A DNA stretch of 64,000 nucleotides from Cupriavidus oxalaticus (GCF_016894385.1 NZ_CP069811.1:1774501-1838500), one strand, 5' to 3'. Shown: positions 43,744-52,556, numbered from the stretch's first letter. Program-made: numbers and translations. The notes: generated from the letters alone by a model not told the origin.

Positions 43744-43810
43744 GCGCGATCCGGCCTGTCGTGCCTCGCATGTTTTCCGCGAGGCGCACCGCGCCCGCCA
43801 CTGCCCGACC

Positions 43811-44749
43811 ATGAAACTCAACCTGTCGATGCGGGACATCGAGACCATGCTGGTGCTCGGCCGCACGCTCAACTACCGCCAGGCCGCCAGCCAGTTGCAC
43901 CTGTCGCAGTCCGCCCTGTCCACGCAGATCCTGCGCATCGAGGAATCGCTCGGCGTGCGCCTGTTCGATCGCACTACCCGCACCGTGCGCCTGACCGCCG
44001 CGGGCCAGGTCTTCATGCAGCAGGCCGCGCTGCTGCAGGCCGCCTTTCGCGGCGCCATCGACGCCGTCACCGGCATTGCCAGCGCCGAGCGCGGCCAGGT
44101 GGCCGTGGCGGCGCTGCCGTCGCTGGCGGCCCGCATGCTGCCGCGCGTGCTGATGGCCTACCACCGGGCGCGCCCGGAAGTGGCGCTGAAGGTGATCGAC
44201 ACGCTGTCCGGCCCGGCCTTTGACCTGGTGCGCGCCGGCGAAGTGGACTTTGCGCTGACCGCGGCCGATCCGCAGCAGGCCGACCTGCACTACGAGCCGC
44301 TGCTGTCCGACCGCTTCGTGCTGCTGATCCCGTCGGCGCACCCGCTGGCGCGCAGCAGCGGCTCGTTGCGCTGGGCCGATACCGCCGCCGCGCCGCATGT
44401 GTCGATGACGCATCCCAGCAGCGTGCGCCAGTACGCCGAATGGGCCTTCCTGCAGAACAGGATCCGCTTCCAGCCCGTGTTCGAGGCCGAGCACCTTGCC
44501 ACCATCGCGGCCATGGTCGAATGCGGCTTCGGCGTAGCGGCGCTGCCCGAGATCGCGGCCGGCACCGTGCGCCAGCCCGGCATCGTCGAGCGGCTGCTGA
44601 CCGCGCCGGTGACCGAGCGCTCGATCGGGCTGGTGACCTCGCGCAACCGCACGCTGTCCCCCGCTGCCGCCGAACTGGCCGCGGCGGTGCGCACGCAGCT
44701 GGCGCACCCCGCCGCGGCCGGCGCCGCCGCCGCGGAGGCCGGCGCATGA
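43811..44749 (+). CDS. LysR-family transcriptional regulator
   Basis: A 312-residue regulator. The N-terminal HTH (LNYRQAASQLHLSQSALSTQ, then LFDRTTRTVRLTAAG) is followed by a standard effector domain with QVAVAALPSLAARMLP and CGFGVAALPEIAAG. The last 20 residues are Ala-rich. It is divergent from the dehydrogenase/BKACE operon with a large palindrome between them, so it most likely controls that operon. Its stop overlaps the antiporter start (ATGA), an unusual coupling. Confidence 0.93.
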   Translation: MKLNLSMRDIETMLVLGRTLNYRQAASQLHLSQSALSTQILRIEESLGVRLFDRTTRTVRLTAAGQVFMQQAALLQAAFRGAIDAVTGIASAERGQVAVAALPSLAARMLPRVLMAYHRARPEVALKVIDTLSGPAFDLVRAGEVDFALTAADPQQADLHYEPLLSDRFVLLIPSAHPLARSSGSLRWADTAAAPHVSMTHPSSVRQYAEWAFLQNRIRFQPVFEAEHLATIAAMVECGFGVAALPEIAAGTVRQPGIVERLLTAPVTERSIGLVTSRNRTLSPAAAELAAAVRTQLAHPAAAGAAAAEAGA

Positions 44750-47004
44750 GCATCATCGTCGATATCCTGATCCTGGCCGGCGCGCTGCTGGCCATCGTCG
44801 CGGTGGTGCAGGTCGCGGCCGCGCGGCTGGTGCTGCCGGAATCGACGCTGCTGTCGGCGATCGGCATCGCCATCGGCGCCGGCTACGTCGCCATCGACGC
44901 CGCCCACCCCGACTTCGCGCACCATTTCCTGCATCCGCTGATCGACCCCGCGCTGCCGCCCGAGGCCTACCTGTGGATCTTCCTGCCGCCGCTGCTGTTC
45001 CACGCGGCGCTGACCGCCGACGTGCGCAGCATGCTGCCCGATGCGGCGCCGATCCTGCTGCTCGCCGTGGTGGCCGTGGTGGTGGCCACCGCGATGATCG
45101 GCGTCGCCACCGCCGCGGCCAGCGGCATGCCGCTGGCGGTGTGCCTGCTGCTGGGCGCGGTGGTCGCCACCACCGATCCCGCCGCGGTGATCGCGATCTT
45201 CCGCGACGTGGGCGCGCCCGCGCGGCTGATCCGGCTGGTGGAAGGCGAAAGCCTGCTGAACGACGCCGCCGCCATCGCCATCGTCGGCGTGCTGGTGGCG
45301 ATGCTGACCGGCCACGGCGCGCAGGCAACGCTTGGCGCGGGCCTGCGCGAGCTGGCGTGGTCGTTCGCGGGGGGCGTGCTGTGCGGCGTGCTGGCCGGAC
45401 GTTTGCTGTCCGACCTGCTGCCGCGCCTGGCCGGGCTGGCCATGGCCGAAAGCGCGCTGACGCTGGCGCTGCCGTACCCGCTGTACCTGCTGGCCGAACA
45501 GGCGCTGGGCGTGTCGGGCGTGGTCGCGGTGGTCTGCGCCGGCCTGATGGTCAGCGCACTCGGGCCGACGCGCCTGAACCCGCCGAACTGGCGCCATCTG
45601 CGCATGATCTGGGAGCAGTTCGCGGGCATTGCCGGCGCCATGGTATTCCTGCTGGCCGCCGTGCGCGTGCCGTCGCTGCTGGCGGGCGTGACGCGCCACC
45701 ACGGGGTGTTGCTGCTGATCCTGGTGGCCGCGGCGCTGGCCGCGCGGCTGGTCACGCTGTTCGGGCTGCTGCCGCTGCTGTCATGGATGCGCTTGAGCGC
45801 GCCCATCGACAATGCCTTCAAGCTGGCCATCGCCTGGGGCGGCCTGCGCGGCGCGGTGACGCTGGTGCTGGCGCTGGGCATTGCCGAAAACACCAGCCTG
45901 ACCTATGAAGCGCGCCACTTCGTCGCCATCCTGGCAACCGGCTTCGTGCTGGTGAGCCTGCTGCTGAACGGCACCACGCTGCGCCGCCTGATCCACCGGC
46001 TGGGGCTGGACCAGCTTTCGCCGCAGGAACGCGCGCTGCAGCAGCAGGCGATCCGGCTTTCGACCGAGGAAGTCGAGGCCATGCTGGCGCGCGTGGCCGA
46101 CTCGTTCGACCTGCCGCCGGCCGCCGCGCGCGACGCGGCGCAGCAGTACCGGCACGGCATCGAACTGGGCTCGGCCGAGTTCGACTTCAATACCGCCTTG
46201 TCCGAACGCGACCGCCTGACCATCGGCCTGGTCACGCTGGCCACGCGCGAGCGCGAGCTGATCCCGGAGTATGGCGACGGCGTGATCTCGGTCGCAAACC
46301 TTGACGCGATGATGCGCAATACCTCGCAGATGATCGATGCCGCGCGCGAGCAGGGGCGCATCGGCTATAACCGCGCGGCACGCCATATCCTCGACTATCA
46401 CCTGGGTTTCCGCGTGGCGCTGTTCCTGCACCGCCGGCTGTCGATCGACCGGCCGCTGGCGCGCGCGCTGGCCGATCGCTTCGAGCTGCTGATCTGCCGC
46501 CAGACCGTGCTGGACCGGCTGCGGCGCTACAACCGCTCGATGCTGACGCCGGTGTTCGGCGCGCGCATGGCGACGGTGCTCGACGGCGTGCTGGAGGACC
46601 GCTTCCAGGCCGCCGGCGAAGGCCTGGCCGAGATGCGCGAGAAATTCGGCGAGTACACCGAGGCGCTGGAACGGCGCCTGCTGATGCTGTTTGCGCTGCG
46701 CAAGGGCCGGCTCTCGCTGGAAACGATGCGCGAGGAGGCGGTGATCTCCAAGGAAGCCTTCAACCAGATCGCCCAGGTGATACAGCAGGCATGGCTCGCC
46801 AGCCTGTTGCGTCCGCCGCTGCGCGGCGTGCAGCAGGGGCACAAGGAGCGCCAGGGGCGCCCGGACGGGCCCGGCACACAGCCGGGCCCGCAAGCTTCAG
46901 GACGGGTCTTTGGTACGCGTGCGCGAGACGGCCATCATGATGCCGATGCCGAGCACGATCAGGCAGGCAATGCCGATATAGACGGTCGCGAGGCCGGCCG
47001 TTGA
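44746..47004 (+). CDS. CPA1-family Na+/H+ antiporter with long cytoplasmic tail
   Basis: A 752-residue protein. Residues about 1-420 form some 12 membrane segments with CPA1 motifs (FLPPLLFHAAL, VATTDPAAVIAIFRDVG with the ion-binding Asp, EGESLLNDAAAIAIVG, AWGGLRGAVTLVLAL). A helical cytoplasmic region of about 300 residues follows, of the kind that regulates transport in long NhaP-like antiporters. The last 40 residues (from GPGTQPGPQ) are low-complexity and lie antisense to the small gene at 46897, so the true C-terminus may have been extended by loss of a stop. It is coupled to the LysR gene. Confidence 0.9.
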   Translation: MSIIVDILILAGALLAIVAVVQVAAARLVLPESTLLSAIGIAIGAGYVAIDAAHPDFAHHFLHPLIDPALPPEAYLWIFLPPLLFHAALTADVRSMLPDAAPILLLAVVAVVVATAMIGVATAAASGMPLAVCLLLGAVVATTDPAAVIAIFRDVGAPARLIRLVEGESLLNDAAAIAIVGVLVAMLTGHGAQATLGAGLRELAWSFAGGVLCGVLAGRLLSDLLPRLAGLAMAESALTLALPYPLYLLAEQALGVSGVVAVVCAGLMVSALGPTRLNPPNWRHLRMIWEQFAGIAGAMVFLLAAVRVPSLLAGVTRHHGVLLLILVAAALAARLVTLFGLLPLLSWMRLSAPIDNAFKLAIAWGGLRGAVTLVLALGIAENTSLTYEARHFVAILATGFVLVSLLLNGTTLRRLIHRLGLDQLSPQERALQQQAIRLSTEEVEAMLARVADSFDLPPAAARDAAQQYRHGIELGSAEFDFNTALSERDRLTIGLVTLATRERELIPEYGDGVISVANLDAMMRNTSQMIDAAREQGRIGYNRAARHILDYHLGFRVALFLHRRLSIDRPLARALADRFELLICRQTVLDRLRRYNRSMLTPVFGARMATVLDGVLEDRFQAAGEGLAEMREKFGEYTEALERRLLMLFALRKGRLSLETMREEAVISKEAFNQIAQVIQQAWLASLLRPPLRGVQQGHKERQGRPDGPGTQPGPQASGRVFGTRARDGHHDADAEHDQAGNADIDGREAGR
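46866..46890. other. Strong hairpin inside the antiporter 3' end
   Basis: CGGGCCCGGC-ACACA-GCCGGGCCCG is a perfect 10-base-pair stem lying just beyond the stop of the minus-strand small membrane-protein gene. It may terminate that gene, but it has no T-run. Confidence 0.5.
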
Positions 47005-47067
47005 CATCGCCCAGGCGATGCCGCCGACCAGGACCAGCAAGCCAATGATGTATAGCGCGAATGACAT
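46897..47067 (-). CDS. Small two-segment membrane protein of unknown function
   Basis: A 56-residue protein with AAGGAG upstream of its ATG and two hydrophobic segments (LYIIGLLVLVGGIAWAM and VYIGIACLIVLGIGIMMAV) joined by STAGLAT, with a basic tail. The ribosome site and clean topology argue that it is real, even though 108 bases of it overlap the antiporter gene on the other strand. No function is known. Confidence 0.72.
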   Translation of the reverse strand: MSFALYIIGLLVLVGGIAWAMSTAGLATVYIGIACLIVLGIGIMMAVSRTRTKDPS

Positions 47068-47222
47068 GAATCGGCTCCTTGCGGTGGTGACGCTGCTTCC
47101 AATGTAGGCAGCGTCACGCGCGCAAGGGATAGGACGATGGCGGACGGCGGCGTAGGCGGGTTCTGACTTCGCTGTGATGCCGCTGCCACGCGGCGGTGGC
47201 GGCGACGCGCGACCGGATCCGT

Positions 47223-47894
47223 TCAGGCAGCGCCCCGGGCCTGCTCCGCGGCGAGATAGGCATCGCGCGACGGCAGCAGGTGGCGGCGGCACAGGTCGAC
47301 CAGCGCCTCGCGGTCGCCCTGCCGCAACGCCTCGATCATGGCCCAGTGCTCCTGCCGCGCGCGCTCGCGGTAGGCCGCGGCCGCCAGCGTGCCGAAGCGG
47401 ATCGGGTGGGTGCGGCGCGCATAGTCGCCGATGGCCTGCTGCAGCACGGCATTGCCGGTCAGCGCGAACAGCTCGCGGTGAAAGGCCTGGTTGATGCGGA
47501 ACACCGCGCGCGCATCGCCGGCGGCCACGGCAGCGTCGTGCTGCTTCTGCACGGCGGCCAGCGGCGCCAGCCGTGCCGGCGGTACCGGCAGGTCGATCTG
47601 CGCGGCCGCATGGCATTCCAGCACTTCGCGCAGGGCGTACAGTTCCAGCACCTCGCGCGCGGAGAACGCGCGCACCACCGCGCCCACGTTGCGCTTGCGC
47701 TCGACCACGCCGATCGCCTCCAGCCCCGCCAGCACCTGCCGCACCACATGCCGCTTGAGGGCGAAACGCGCCATCAGGTCGTCCTCGGTCAGCCGCTCGC
47801 GTGGATGCAGGCGGCCGAAGACGATGTCTTCCTCCAGCGTATCGACGGCCTGCTGCATGGCGCCGGCTTCGGACTGTGCGGTGATCTCGGGCAT
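47223..47894 (-). CDS. GntR-family regulator, FadR subfamily
   Basis: A 223-residue protein with an N-terminal winged HTH (EDIVFGRLHPRERLTEDDLM, ALKRHVVRQVLAGLEAIGVV) and an all-helical FCD effector domain with metal-ligand-type histidines (FHRELFALTGN, EHWAMIEALRQGD). It begins 3 bases after the stop of the dehydratase gene, so the two form one operon. It probably controls that operon and the divergent TctC receptor. Effector inferred: the sugar acid handled by the dehydratase. Confidence 0.92.
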   Translation of the reverse strand: MPEITAQSEAGAMQQAVDTLEEDIVFGRLHPRERLTEDDLMARFALKRHVVRQVLAGLEAIGVVERKRNVGAVVRAFSAREVLELYALREVLECHAAAQIDLPVPPARLAPLAAVQKQHDAAVAAGDARAVFRINQAFHRELFALTGNAVLQQAIGDYARRTHPIRFGTLAAAAYRERARQEHWAMIEALRQGDREALVDLCRRHLLPSRDAYLAAEQARGAA

Positions 47895-47897
47895 GGC

Positions 47898-49652
47898 TCA
47901 GCGCTGGTGCGGCACGGTATCGACGGTCTGCGTCGCGCGCAGGAAGTCGAAGTCGACACCCTGGTCGGCCTGCGTCACGGTCTCCAGGAACAGCTTGCGG
48001 TAGCCGCGCTCCGCGCGCGGGCGCTCCACCGGCTGCGCCGCGGCGCGGCGCGCCAGTTCTGCGTCATCGACCAGCAGCGTCAGGTCGCGCTCGCGCACCG
48101 ACAGGCGGATGCGGTCGCCGCTCTGCACCAGCGCCAGCGGGCCGCCGATGGCCGCTTCCGGCGTCACGTGCAGCACGATGGTGCCCGCCGCGGTGCCGCT
48201 CATGCGGCCGTCCGAGATGCGCACCATGTCCTTGACCCCGGCGCGCGCCAGCTTGCGCGGGATCGGCATGTAGCCGGCCTCCGGCATGCCGGGCGCGCCG
48301 GTGGGCCCGATGCGCTTGAGCACCAGGATATCGTCGGCCCTGACGTCGAGCGTTTCGTCGTCGATGCGCAGCGCCATGTCCTCGGCGTTCTCGAACACCA
48401 CGGCGCGGCCCTCGTGCTCCATCAGCACCGGATCGGCGGCGGACTGCTTGATGATGGCGCCGCCCGGCGCCAGGTTGCCGCGCAGCACGGCCAGGCCGCC
48501 GGCCGGGTAGATCGGGTCGGCGGCGCTGCGGATCACGTCCTGCGCAAACGGGGGCGGCGCGGCGTCAAGCTCTTCGCCGAGCGTGCGGCCGGACACGGTC
48601 AGCGTGTCCAGGTGCAGCAGCGGGCGCAGCTCGCGCAGCAGCGTGGCCATGCCGCCGGCCTTGTGGAAGTCCTCCATGTAGTGCTGGCCCGAGGGCTTGA
48701 GGTCGACCAGCACCGGCGTCTCGCGGCTCATGCGGTCCAGGCCCGCCAGGTCGATATCGATGCCGAGGCGGCCGGCAATGGCGGTCAGGTGCACGATGCC
48801 GTTGGTCGAGCCGCCGATCGCCAGCAGCACGCGCAGTGCGTTCTCGAACGCCTTGCCGTTCAGGATGCGGTCCGGCGTCAGGCGCGCCTTGGCCATCGCC
48901 ACCGCCGTGGTGCCGGTGCGCTCGGCCACGCGGATGCGGTCGGCCGTCACCGCCGGCGCCGAGGCACCGCCGGCCACCATCATGCCAAGCGCCTCGGTCA
49001 CGCACGCCATGGTGCTGGCCGTGCCCATCACCGAGCACGTGCCGACGCTGGCCACCAGCTGGTTGTTGACGTCGGCGATCTCGGCGGCATCGATCTCTTC
49101 CGCGCGATAGCGGCCCCAGTAGCGGCGGCAGTCCGTGCAGGCGCCCACGCGCTCGCCGCGATGCGCGCCGGTGAGCATCGAGCCCGTCACCAGCTGGATC
49201 GCCGGCACGCCGGCCGAGGCCGCCCCCATCAGCTGCGCCGGCACGGTCTTGTCGCAGCCGCCGATCAGCACCACCGCGTCCATGGGCTGCGCGCGGATCA
49301 TTTCCTCGGTGTCCATCGACATCAGGTTGCGCAGGTACATGCTGGTCGGCGCGGAAAAGCTCTCGTGCACCGAGATGGTCGGGAAATCCACCGGCAGGCC
49401 GCCGGCCAGCATCACGCCACGCCGCACCGCGTCGATCAGCTGCGGCGCGTTGCCGTGGCAGGGGTTGTAGCTGCTGCCGGTGTTGACGATGCCGATCACC
49501 GGCCGCGACAGCGCGTCGTCGGTATAGCCCGCGCCCTTGATAAAGGCCTTGCGCAGGAACAGCGAGAAGCCGGTGTCGCCGTAGTTGGTCAGGCCCTTGG
49601 CCAGACCTTGCGGTCGGGTGGCATCGGGCTTGCTGGGATCGTTGGCGGACAT
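47898..49652 (-). CDS. IlvD/Edd-family dehydratase, probably for a sugar acid
   Basis: A 584-residue protein starting at MSANDPSKPDATRPQ with GGAGA upstream. The three iron-sulphur cysteines are in SYNPCHGN, LIGGCDKTVPAQ and VGTCSVMGTA. An extra ACTDCRRYWGRYR segment and the DTEEMIRAQPMDAVV stretch resemble pentonate (L-arabinonate-type) dehydratases more than the branched-chain IlvD. Substrate inferred: an aldonic acid. Supporting context: a GntR/FCD regulator behind it, and a divergent TctC binding protein that could bring in an organic or sugar acid. A branched-chain role is less likely. Confidence 0.9.
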   Translation of the reverse strand: MSANDPSKPDATRPQGLAKGLTNYGDTGFSLFLRKAFIKGAGYTDDALSRPVIGIVNTGSSYNPCHGNAPQLIDAVRRGVMLAGGLPVDFPTISVHESFSAPTSMYLRNLMSMDTEEMIRAQPMDAVVLIGGCDKTVPAQLMGAASAGVPAIQLVTGSMLTGAHRGERVGACTDCRRYWGRYRAEEIDAAEIADVNNQLVASVGTCSVMGTASTMACVTEALGMMVAGGASAPAVTADRIRVAERTGTTAVAMAKARLTPDRILNGKAFENALRVLLAIGGSTNGIVHLTAIAGRLGIDIDLAGLDRMSRETPVLVDLKPSGQHYMEDFHKAGGMATLLRELRPLLHLDTLTVSGRTLGEELDAAPPPFAQDVIRSAADPIYPAGGLAVLRGNLAPGGAIIKQSAADPVLMEHEGRAVVFENAEDMALRIDDETLDVRADDILVLKRIGPTGAPGMPEAGYMPIPRKLARAGVKDMVRISDGRMSGTAAGTIVLHVTPEAAIGGPLALVQSGDRIRLSVRERDLTLLVDDAELARRAAAQPVERPRAERGYRKLFLETVTQADQGVDFDFLRATQTVDTVPHQR

Positions 49653-49742
49653 GAGGGCTATCTCCAATGAAATTATTGATAATCGATGGCCGGAAGCTTA
49701 GCGGCCAATGCGGACGCAGCGCAAGCCCAGTATCGCACCGCA

Positions 49743-49759
49743 TAAATTGATTCAATTTA
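49743..49759. promoter_or_regulatory. Palindrome between dehydratase operon and tctC, candidate GntR operator
   Basis: TAAATTGA-T-TCAATTTA is a perfect 8-base inverted repeat around one base, in an AT-rich stretch of the 260-base divergent gap. FadR-subfamily GntR proteins bind short palindromes of this size. Which promoter it governs is not known. Confidence 0.65.
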
Positions 49760-49911
49760 GAGATCAGTCGATAGAAAAATACGGATTCATCAATCAAGCG
49801 GTGCGGCCTACACTTGGCCCCGATAACGAGCCGGGCGTCATCCGCCGGCGGCCAGCCGCCGCCCGCCGATCCATTCCCATTCCAACGATTTCCCGGCACA
49901 GGAGACCCCAC

Positions 49912-50946
49912 ATGCCTGGCATTTCGCCCACGGCCTCTCGCGCCATCGCTGCGCCTCGCCGCACCCCTCGCCGCTCCATCCTGGTCGCTTCGCTCGCATT
50001 TGCCGGCATGCTTCTCGCCCCGGTATCGGGCATGGCCGCGGACGCCTATCCCGCCAAGCCGGTCCGGCTGGTCGTGCCCTACCCGCCCGGCGGCGCCACC
50101 GACGTGATCGGCCGCACGCTTGCCCAGCGCCTGTCCACCACGCTCGGCCAGCAGGTCGTGGTCGACAACCGCGCCGGCGCCGCGGGCAATATCGGCGCCG
50201 AGCTGGTCGCCAAGTCGCCCGCCGATGGCTATACCCTGCTGCTGGGCGCGCTCACCAGCCACGCCATCAACGCCGCGCTGTACAAGAGCCGCGTGCCTTA
50301 CGACCTGGAGAAGAGCTTTGCGCCGGTGTCGATCGTCGGCACCGTGCCGCTGGTGTTCGTGGTCAATCCCTCGGTCAGCGCCAGCAGCCTGCCGCAACTG
50401 GTCTCGCTGGCGAAATCCAGGCCCGGCGCCATCACCTTCGCCTCGGCAGGCAACGGTTCTCCGCAGCATCTGGCCGGCGAGATGTTCAAGCGCATGGCCG
50501 GCGTGGAGATGCTGCATGTGCCGTACAAAGGCAGCGGCCCGGCCATGACCGACCTGATCGGCGGGCAGGTGCTGAGCATGGTCGAGACCGTTCCCGCGGC
50601 CCAGGCCTACGTCAAGACCGGCAAGATCCGCGCCCTGGCGGTGGCCTCGCCCGAGCGTGTCAACGCGCTGCCCGACGTGCCCACCGCCACCGAGGCCGGG
50701 CTCAAGGACTTCGAAGTCAGCTCGATGTTCGGCATCGTCGCACCGGCCGGCACGCCGGCGCCGGTGATCGACCGGCTCAGCGGCGACCTGAAGAAGATCC
50801 TGGCCGAGCCGGAGGTCCAGGCCACGCTGCTCAAGCAAGGGGCGATTGCCACGTGGACGACGCCGGCGCAGGCGAGTGCGCGGATCAAGGCGGAGGTGGG
50901 CAAGTGGAATACGGTGATCCGGGAGGCGGGGGTGAAGCCGGAGTAG
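49912..50946 (+). CDS. Bug/TctC-family periplasmic solute-binding protein
   Basis: A 344-residue extracytoplasmic receptor of the tripartite tricarboxylate transporter family, which is greatly expanded in Burkholderiales. The start at 49912 follows AGGAGAC. The twin-arginine-like N-region (RRTPRRSILVASLAFAGMLL) and AMAADA-type cleavage give export. The mature part shows YPAKPVRLVVPYPPGGATDV, VDNRAGAAGNIGAE, MFKRMAGVEMLHVPYKGSGPA and TATEAGLKDFEVSSMFG, all family marks. No TctA/TctB membrane genes are next to it, as is usual for orphan Bug proteins. Ligand unknown, possibly the dehydratase substrate. Confidence 0.93.
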   Translation: MPGISPTASRAIAAPRRTPRRSILVASLAFAGMLLAPVSGMAADAYPAKPVRLVVPYPPGGATDVIGRTLAQRLSTTLGQQVVVDNRAGAAGNIGAELVAKSPADGYTLLLGALTSHAINAALYKSRVPYDLEKSFAPVSIVGTVPLVFVVNPSVSASSLPQLVSLAKSRPGAITFASAGNGSPQHLAGEMFKRMAGVEMLHVPYKGSGPAMTDLIGGQVLSMVETVPAAQAYVKTGKIRALAVASPERVNALPDVPTATEAGLKDFEVSSMFGIVAPAGTPAPVIDRLSGDLKKILAEPEVQATLLKQGAIATWTTPAQASARIKAEVGKWNTVIREAGVKPE

Positions 50947-50964
50947 GCATTGGATGGGGTCCAG

Positions 50965-50983
50965 ATACCCATGACATGGGTAT
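50965..50983. terminator. Palindrome after tctC
   Basis: ATACCCATG-A-CATGGGTAT, nine perfect pairs around one base, 19 bases after the tctC stop and followed by TTTCC. It could end tctC transcription. TGACATGGG recurs once at 50998-51006. Confidence 0.45.
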
Positions 50984-51031
50984 TTCCGATTTCACAGTGA
51001 CATGGGCGTAGATGCCGCCGCCCTCGTCACT

Positions 51032-51110
51032 AATGCCGTTCGGCTAACCACCGTCGTTCCCGCGAAGGCGGGAATGACGGTGGGGCTTGATACCTTGACT
51101 GAACGGCATT
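51032..51110. mobile_element. MITE/REP-like element with terminal inverted repeats
   Basis: A 79-base unit bounded by AATGCCGTTC and its complement GAACGGCATT. Inside is a long hairpin, CCACCGTC-(G)TTCCCGCGAAGGCGGGAA-(T)GACGGTGG. The 10-base sequence CCTCGTCACT occurs directly before the left end (51022-51031) and again 4 bases after the right end (51115-51124), like a target duplication. It has no coding capacity. The inner TTCCCGCG...GCGGGAA core is a form seen in many dispersed proteobacterial repeats. Confidence 0.62.
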
Positions 51111-51257
51111 GCCTCCTCGTCACTGTGTTATGGCCTCCATTCCACCCTGCTGTATCTGCGCCCCGCCTGCTTCCGCCCGTATACTCTGGGGCCGGGCACG
51201 GCCCTAGCCCCGCGCCCTCACCGATTCCACAAACAGATCAAGCAACGGAGCAGCAGC

Positions 51258-52136
51258 ATGCGTGTCGCATTTCTCGGCCTGGGCGTCATGGGTTTCCACA
51301 TGGCCGGCCACCTCGCCGCCAAGGGGCATGAGGTCACGGTCTACAACCGCACCGCCGCCAAGGCGCAGGCCTGGGTCGGGCAGTTCGGCGGCAAGGCGGC
51401 AGCGACGCCGGCACTGGCCGTGCGCGACGCACAGGTGGTGTGCTCCTGCGTCGGCAACGACGACGACCTGCGTGCGGTGCTGACTGGCCCTGACGGCGCC
51501 TTCTTCGGCGCGCCCAGCGGCTGCATCTTCGTCGACCACACCACGGCCAGCGCCAATGTGGCGCGCGAGCTCTACGCCGCGGCCGGCGGGCGCGGCCTGC
51601 ACTTTGTCGACGGGCCGGTCTCGGGCGGCGAAGTCGGCGCGGAAAAAGGCATCCTGACCATCATGTGCGGCGGCGATGCCGACGCCTGCGCGCGCGCCGA
51701 GCCGGTCATCGCCGCCTATGCCCGCGCGGTCACCCGCATCGGCGAGGCCGGCGCCGGGCAGCTGGCCAAGATGGTCAACCAGATCAGCATTGCCGGCCTG
51801 ATCCAGGGCCTGTCCGAGGCCATCGCCTTCGGCGAGCGCGCCGGGCTGGACATGCCGCTGGTGCTGGATGTCATCAGCAAGGGCGCCGCCGGCTCCTGGC
51901 AGCTGGAAAACCGCGGCCCCACCATGATCGACAACAAGTTCGATTTCGGCTTCGCGGTGGACTGGATGCGCAAGGACCTCGGCCTGTGCCTGGACGAGTC
52001 GCGCCGCAACGGCGCCGCGCTGCCGGTGACGGCACTGGTCGACCAGTTCTATGCCGACCTGCAGCAGATGGGATGCGGCCGCGCCGACACCTCGTCGCTG
52101 ATCAAGCGCCTGCGCCTGCACGCCGGGGACGCCTGA
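51258..52136 (+). CDS. 3-hydroxyisobutyrate dehydrogenase-family NAD(P) oxidoreductase
   Basis: A 292-residue beta-hydroxyacid dehydrogenase. The N-terminal Rossmann motif is VAFLGLGVMGFHMAGHLAAKGHEV, seen in parts. DHTTASANVAREL is the substrate-binding stretch, DGPVSGGEVGAEKG is typical of the family, and the catalytic Lys is in AGQLAKMVNQ. The C-terminal helices have DFGFAVDWMRKDL. Candidate substrates are 3-hydroxyisobutyrate, tartronate semialdehyde and similar acids. It stands alone, with a repeat-rich gap upstream, so context gives no further hint. The start has GGAGCAGC upstream. Confidence 0.92.
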   Translation: MRVAFLGLGVMGFHMAGHLAAKGHEVTVYNRTAAKAQAWVGQFGGKAAATPALAVRDAQVVCSCVGNDDDLRAVLTGPDGAFFGAPSGCIFVDHTTASANVARELYAAAGGRGLHFVDGPVSGGEVGAEKGILTIMCGGDADACARAEPVIAAYARAVTRIGEAGAGQLAKMVNQISIAGLIQGLSEAIAFGERAGLDMPLVLDVISKGAAGSWQLENRGPTMIDNKFDFGFAVDWMRKDLGLCLDESRRNGAALPVTALVDQFYADLQQMGCGRADTSSLIKRLRLHAGDA

Positions 52137-52279
52137 GGTACCGGCCGCGCCGCCTGCCGTCGTCCGATTCCTACAGCGATTTCGGCGCGTGCCGGAAAGG
52201 CCGCCGGCCCGGCCGCGCCTATGCTGGACGCATGGGCCCGTCCACCGGGGCCGGCCCGGCAACGATGCAGGAGACCATC

Positions 52280-52456
52280 ATGTGGAAACTCGCAGGCGCG
52301 CTCCTGATAGGCGCAAGCATGGCGCTGGCCGGCTGTACCGCGGCGGGCGCAGTCGCCGGCGGTGTGGCCGGCCATGAACTGACCGACGGCAGCACGGCCG
52401 GTACCATCGGCGGTGCCGTGGTCGGCGGCGTGATCGGGCACGAGCTGGGCAAATAA
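52280..52456 (+). CDS. Small glycine-zipper lipoprotein
   Basis: A 58-residue protein starting at ATG 52280 (CAGGAG upstream), with a lipoprotein signal ending ALAGC. The mature 36 residues form glycine-zipper repeats (GAVAGGVAGHELTDGSTAG, TIGGAVVGGVIGHELGK), as in osmotically induced or Rcs-type outer-membrane lipoproteins. It may insert in or line the outer membrane. Exact role unknown. A strong terminator follows. Confidence 0.83.
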   Translation: MWKLAGALLIGASMALAGCTAAGAVAGGVAGHELTDGSTAGTIGGAVVGGVIGHELGK

Positions 52457-52508
52457 CAGCTGACAGCTTCGCGCTTCGGAAAGGCAGGTTGGGAAAGGCA
52501 GGAAGGCA

Positions 52509-52533
52509 GGAAGGCCGCATTGCGCGGCCTTCC
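52509..52533. terminator. Hairpin terminator between convergent genes
   Basis: GGAAGGCCGC-ATTGC-GCGGCCTTCC, ten perfect pairs, followed by TTGCTTT. It serves the lipoprotein gene and possibly the glycosyltransferase gene from the other strand. Confidence 0.8.
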
Positions 52534-52556
52534 TTGCTTTGCCCGACCGCCCGTGC

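Larger units (their letters stand above)
50947..51257. other. Intergenic region with an inverted repeat and a MITE-like element
   Basis: About 310 bases with no gene. It holds the 19-base palindrome at 50965 and the repeat element at 51032-51110 (both listed separately). The 60 bases before the next gene should carry its promoter. Confidence 0.6.

Noticed and set aside
48565..50838. 757-codon minus-strand frame across dehydratase and tctC
   Set aside because: Wrong frame relative to the dehydratase and antisense to the TctC gene. No domain in the translation.
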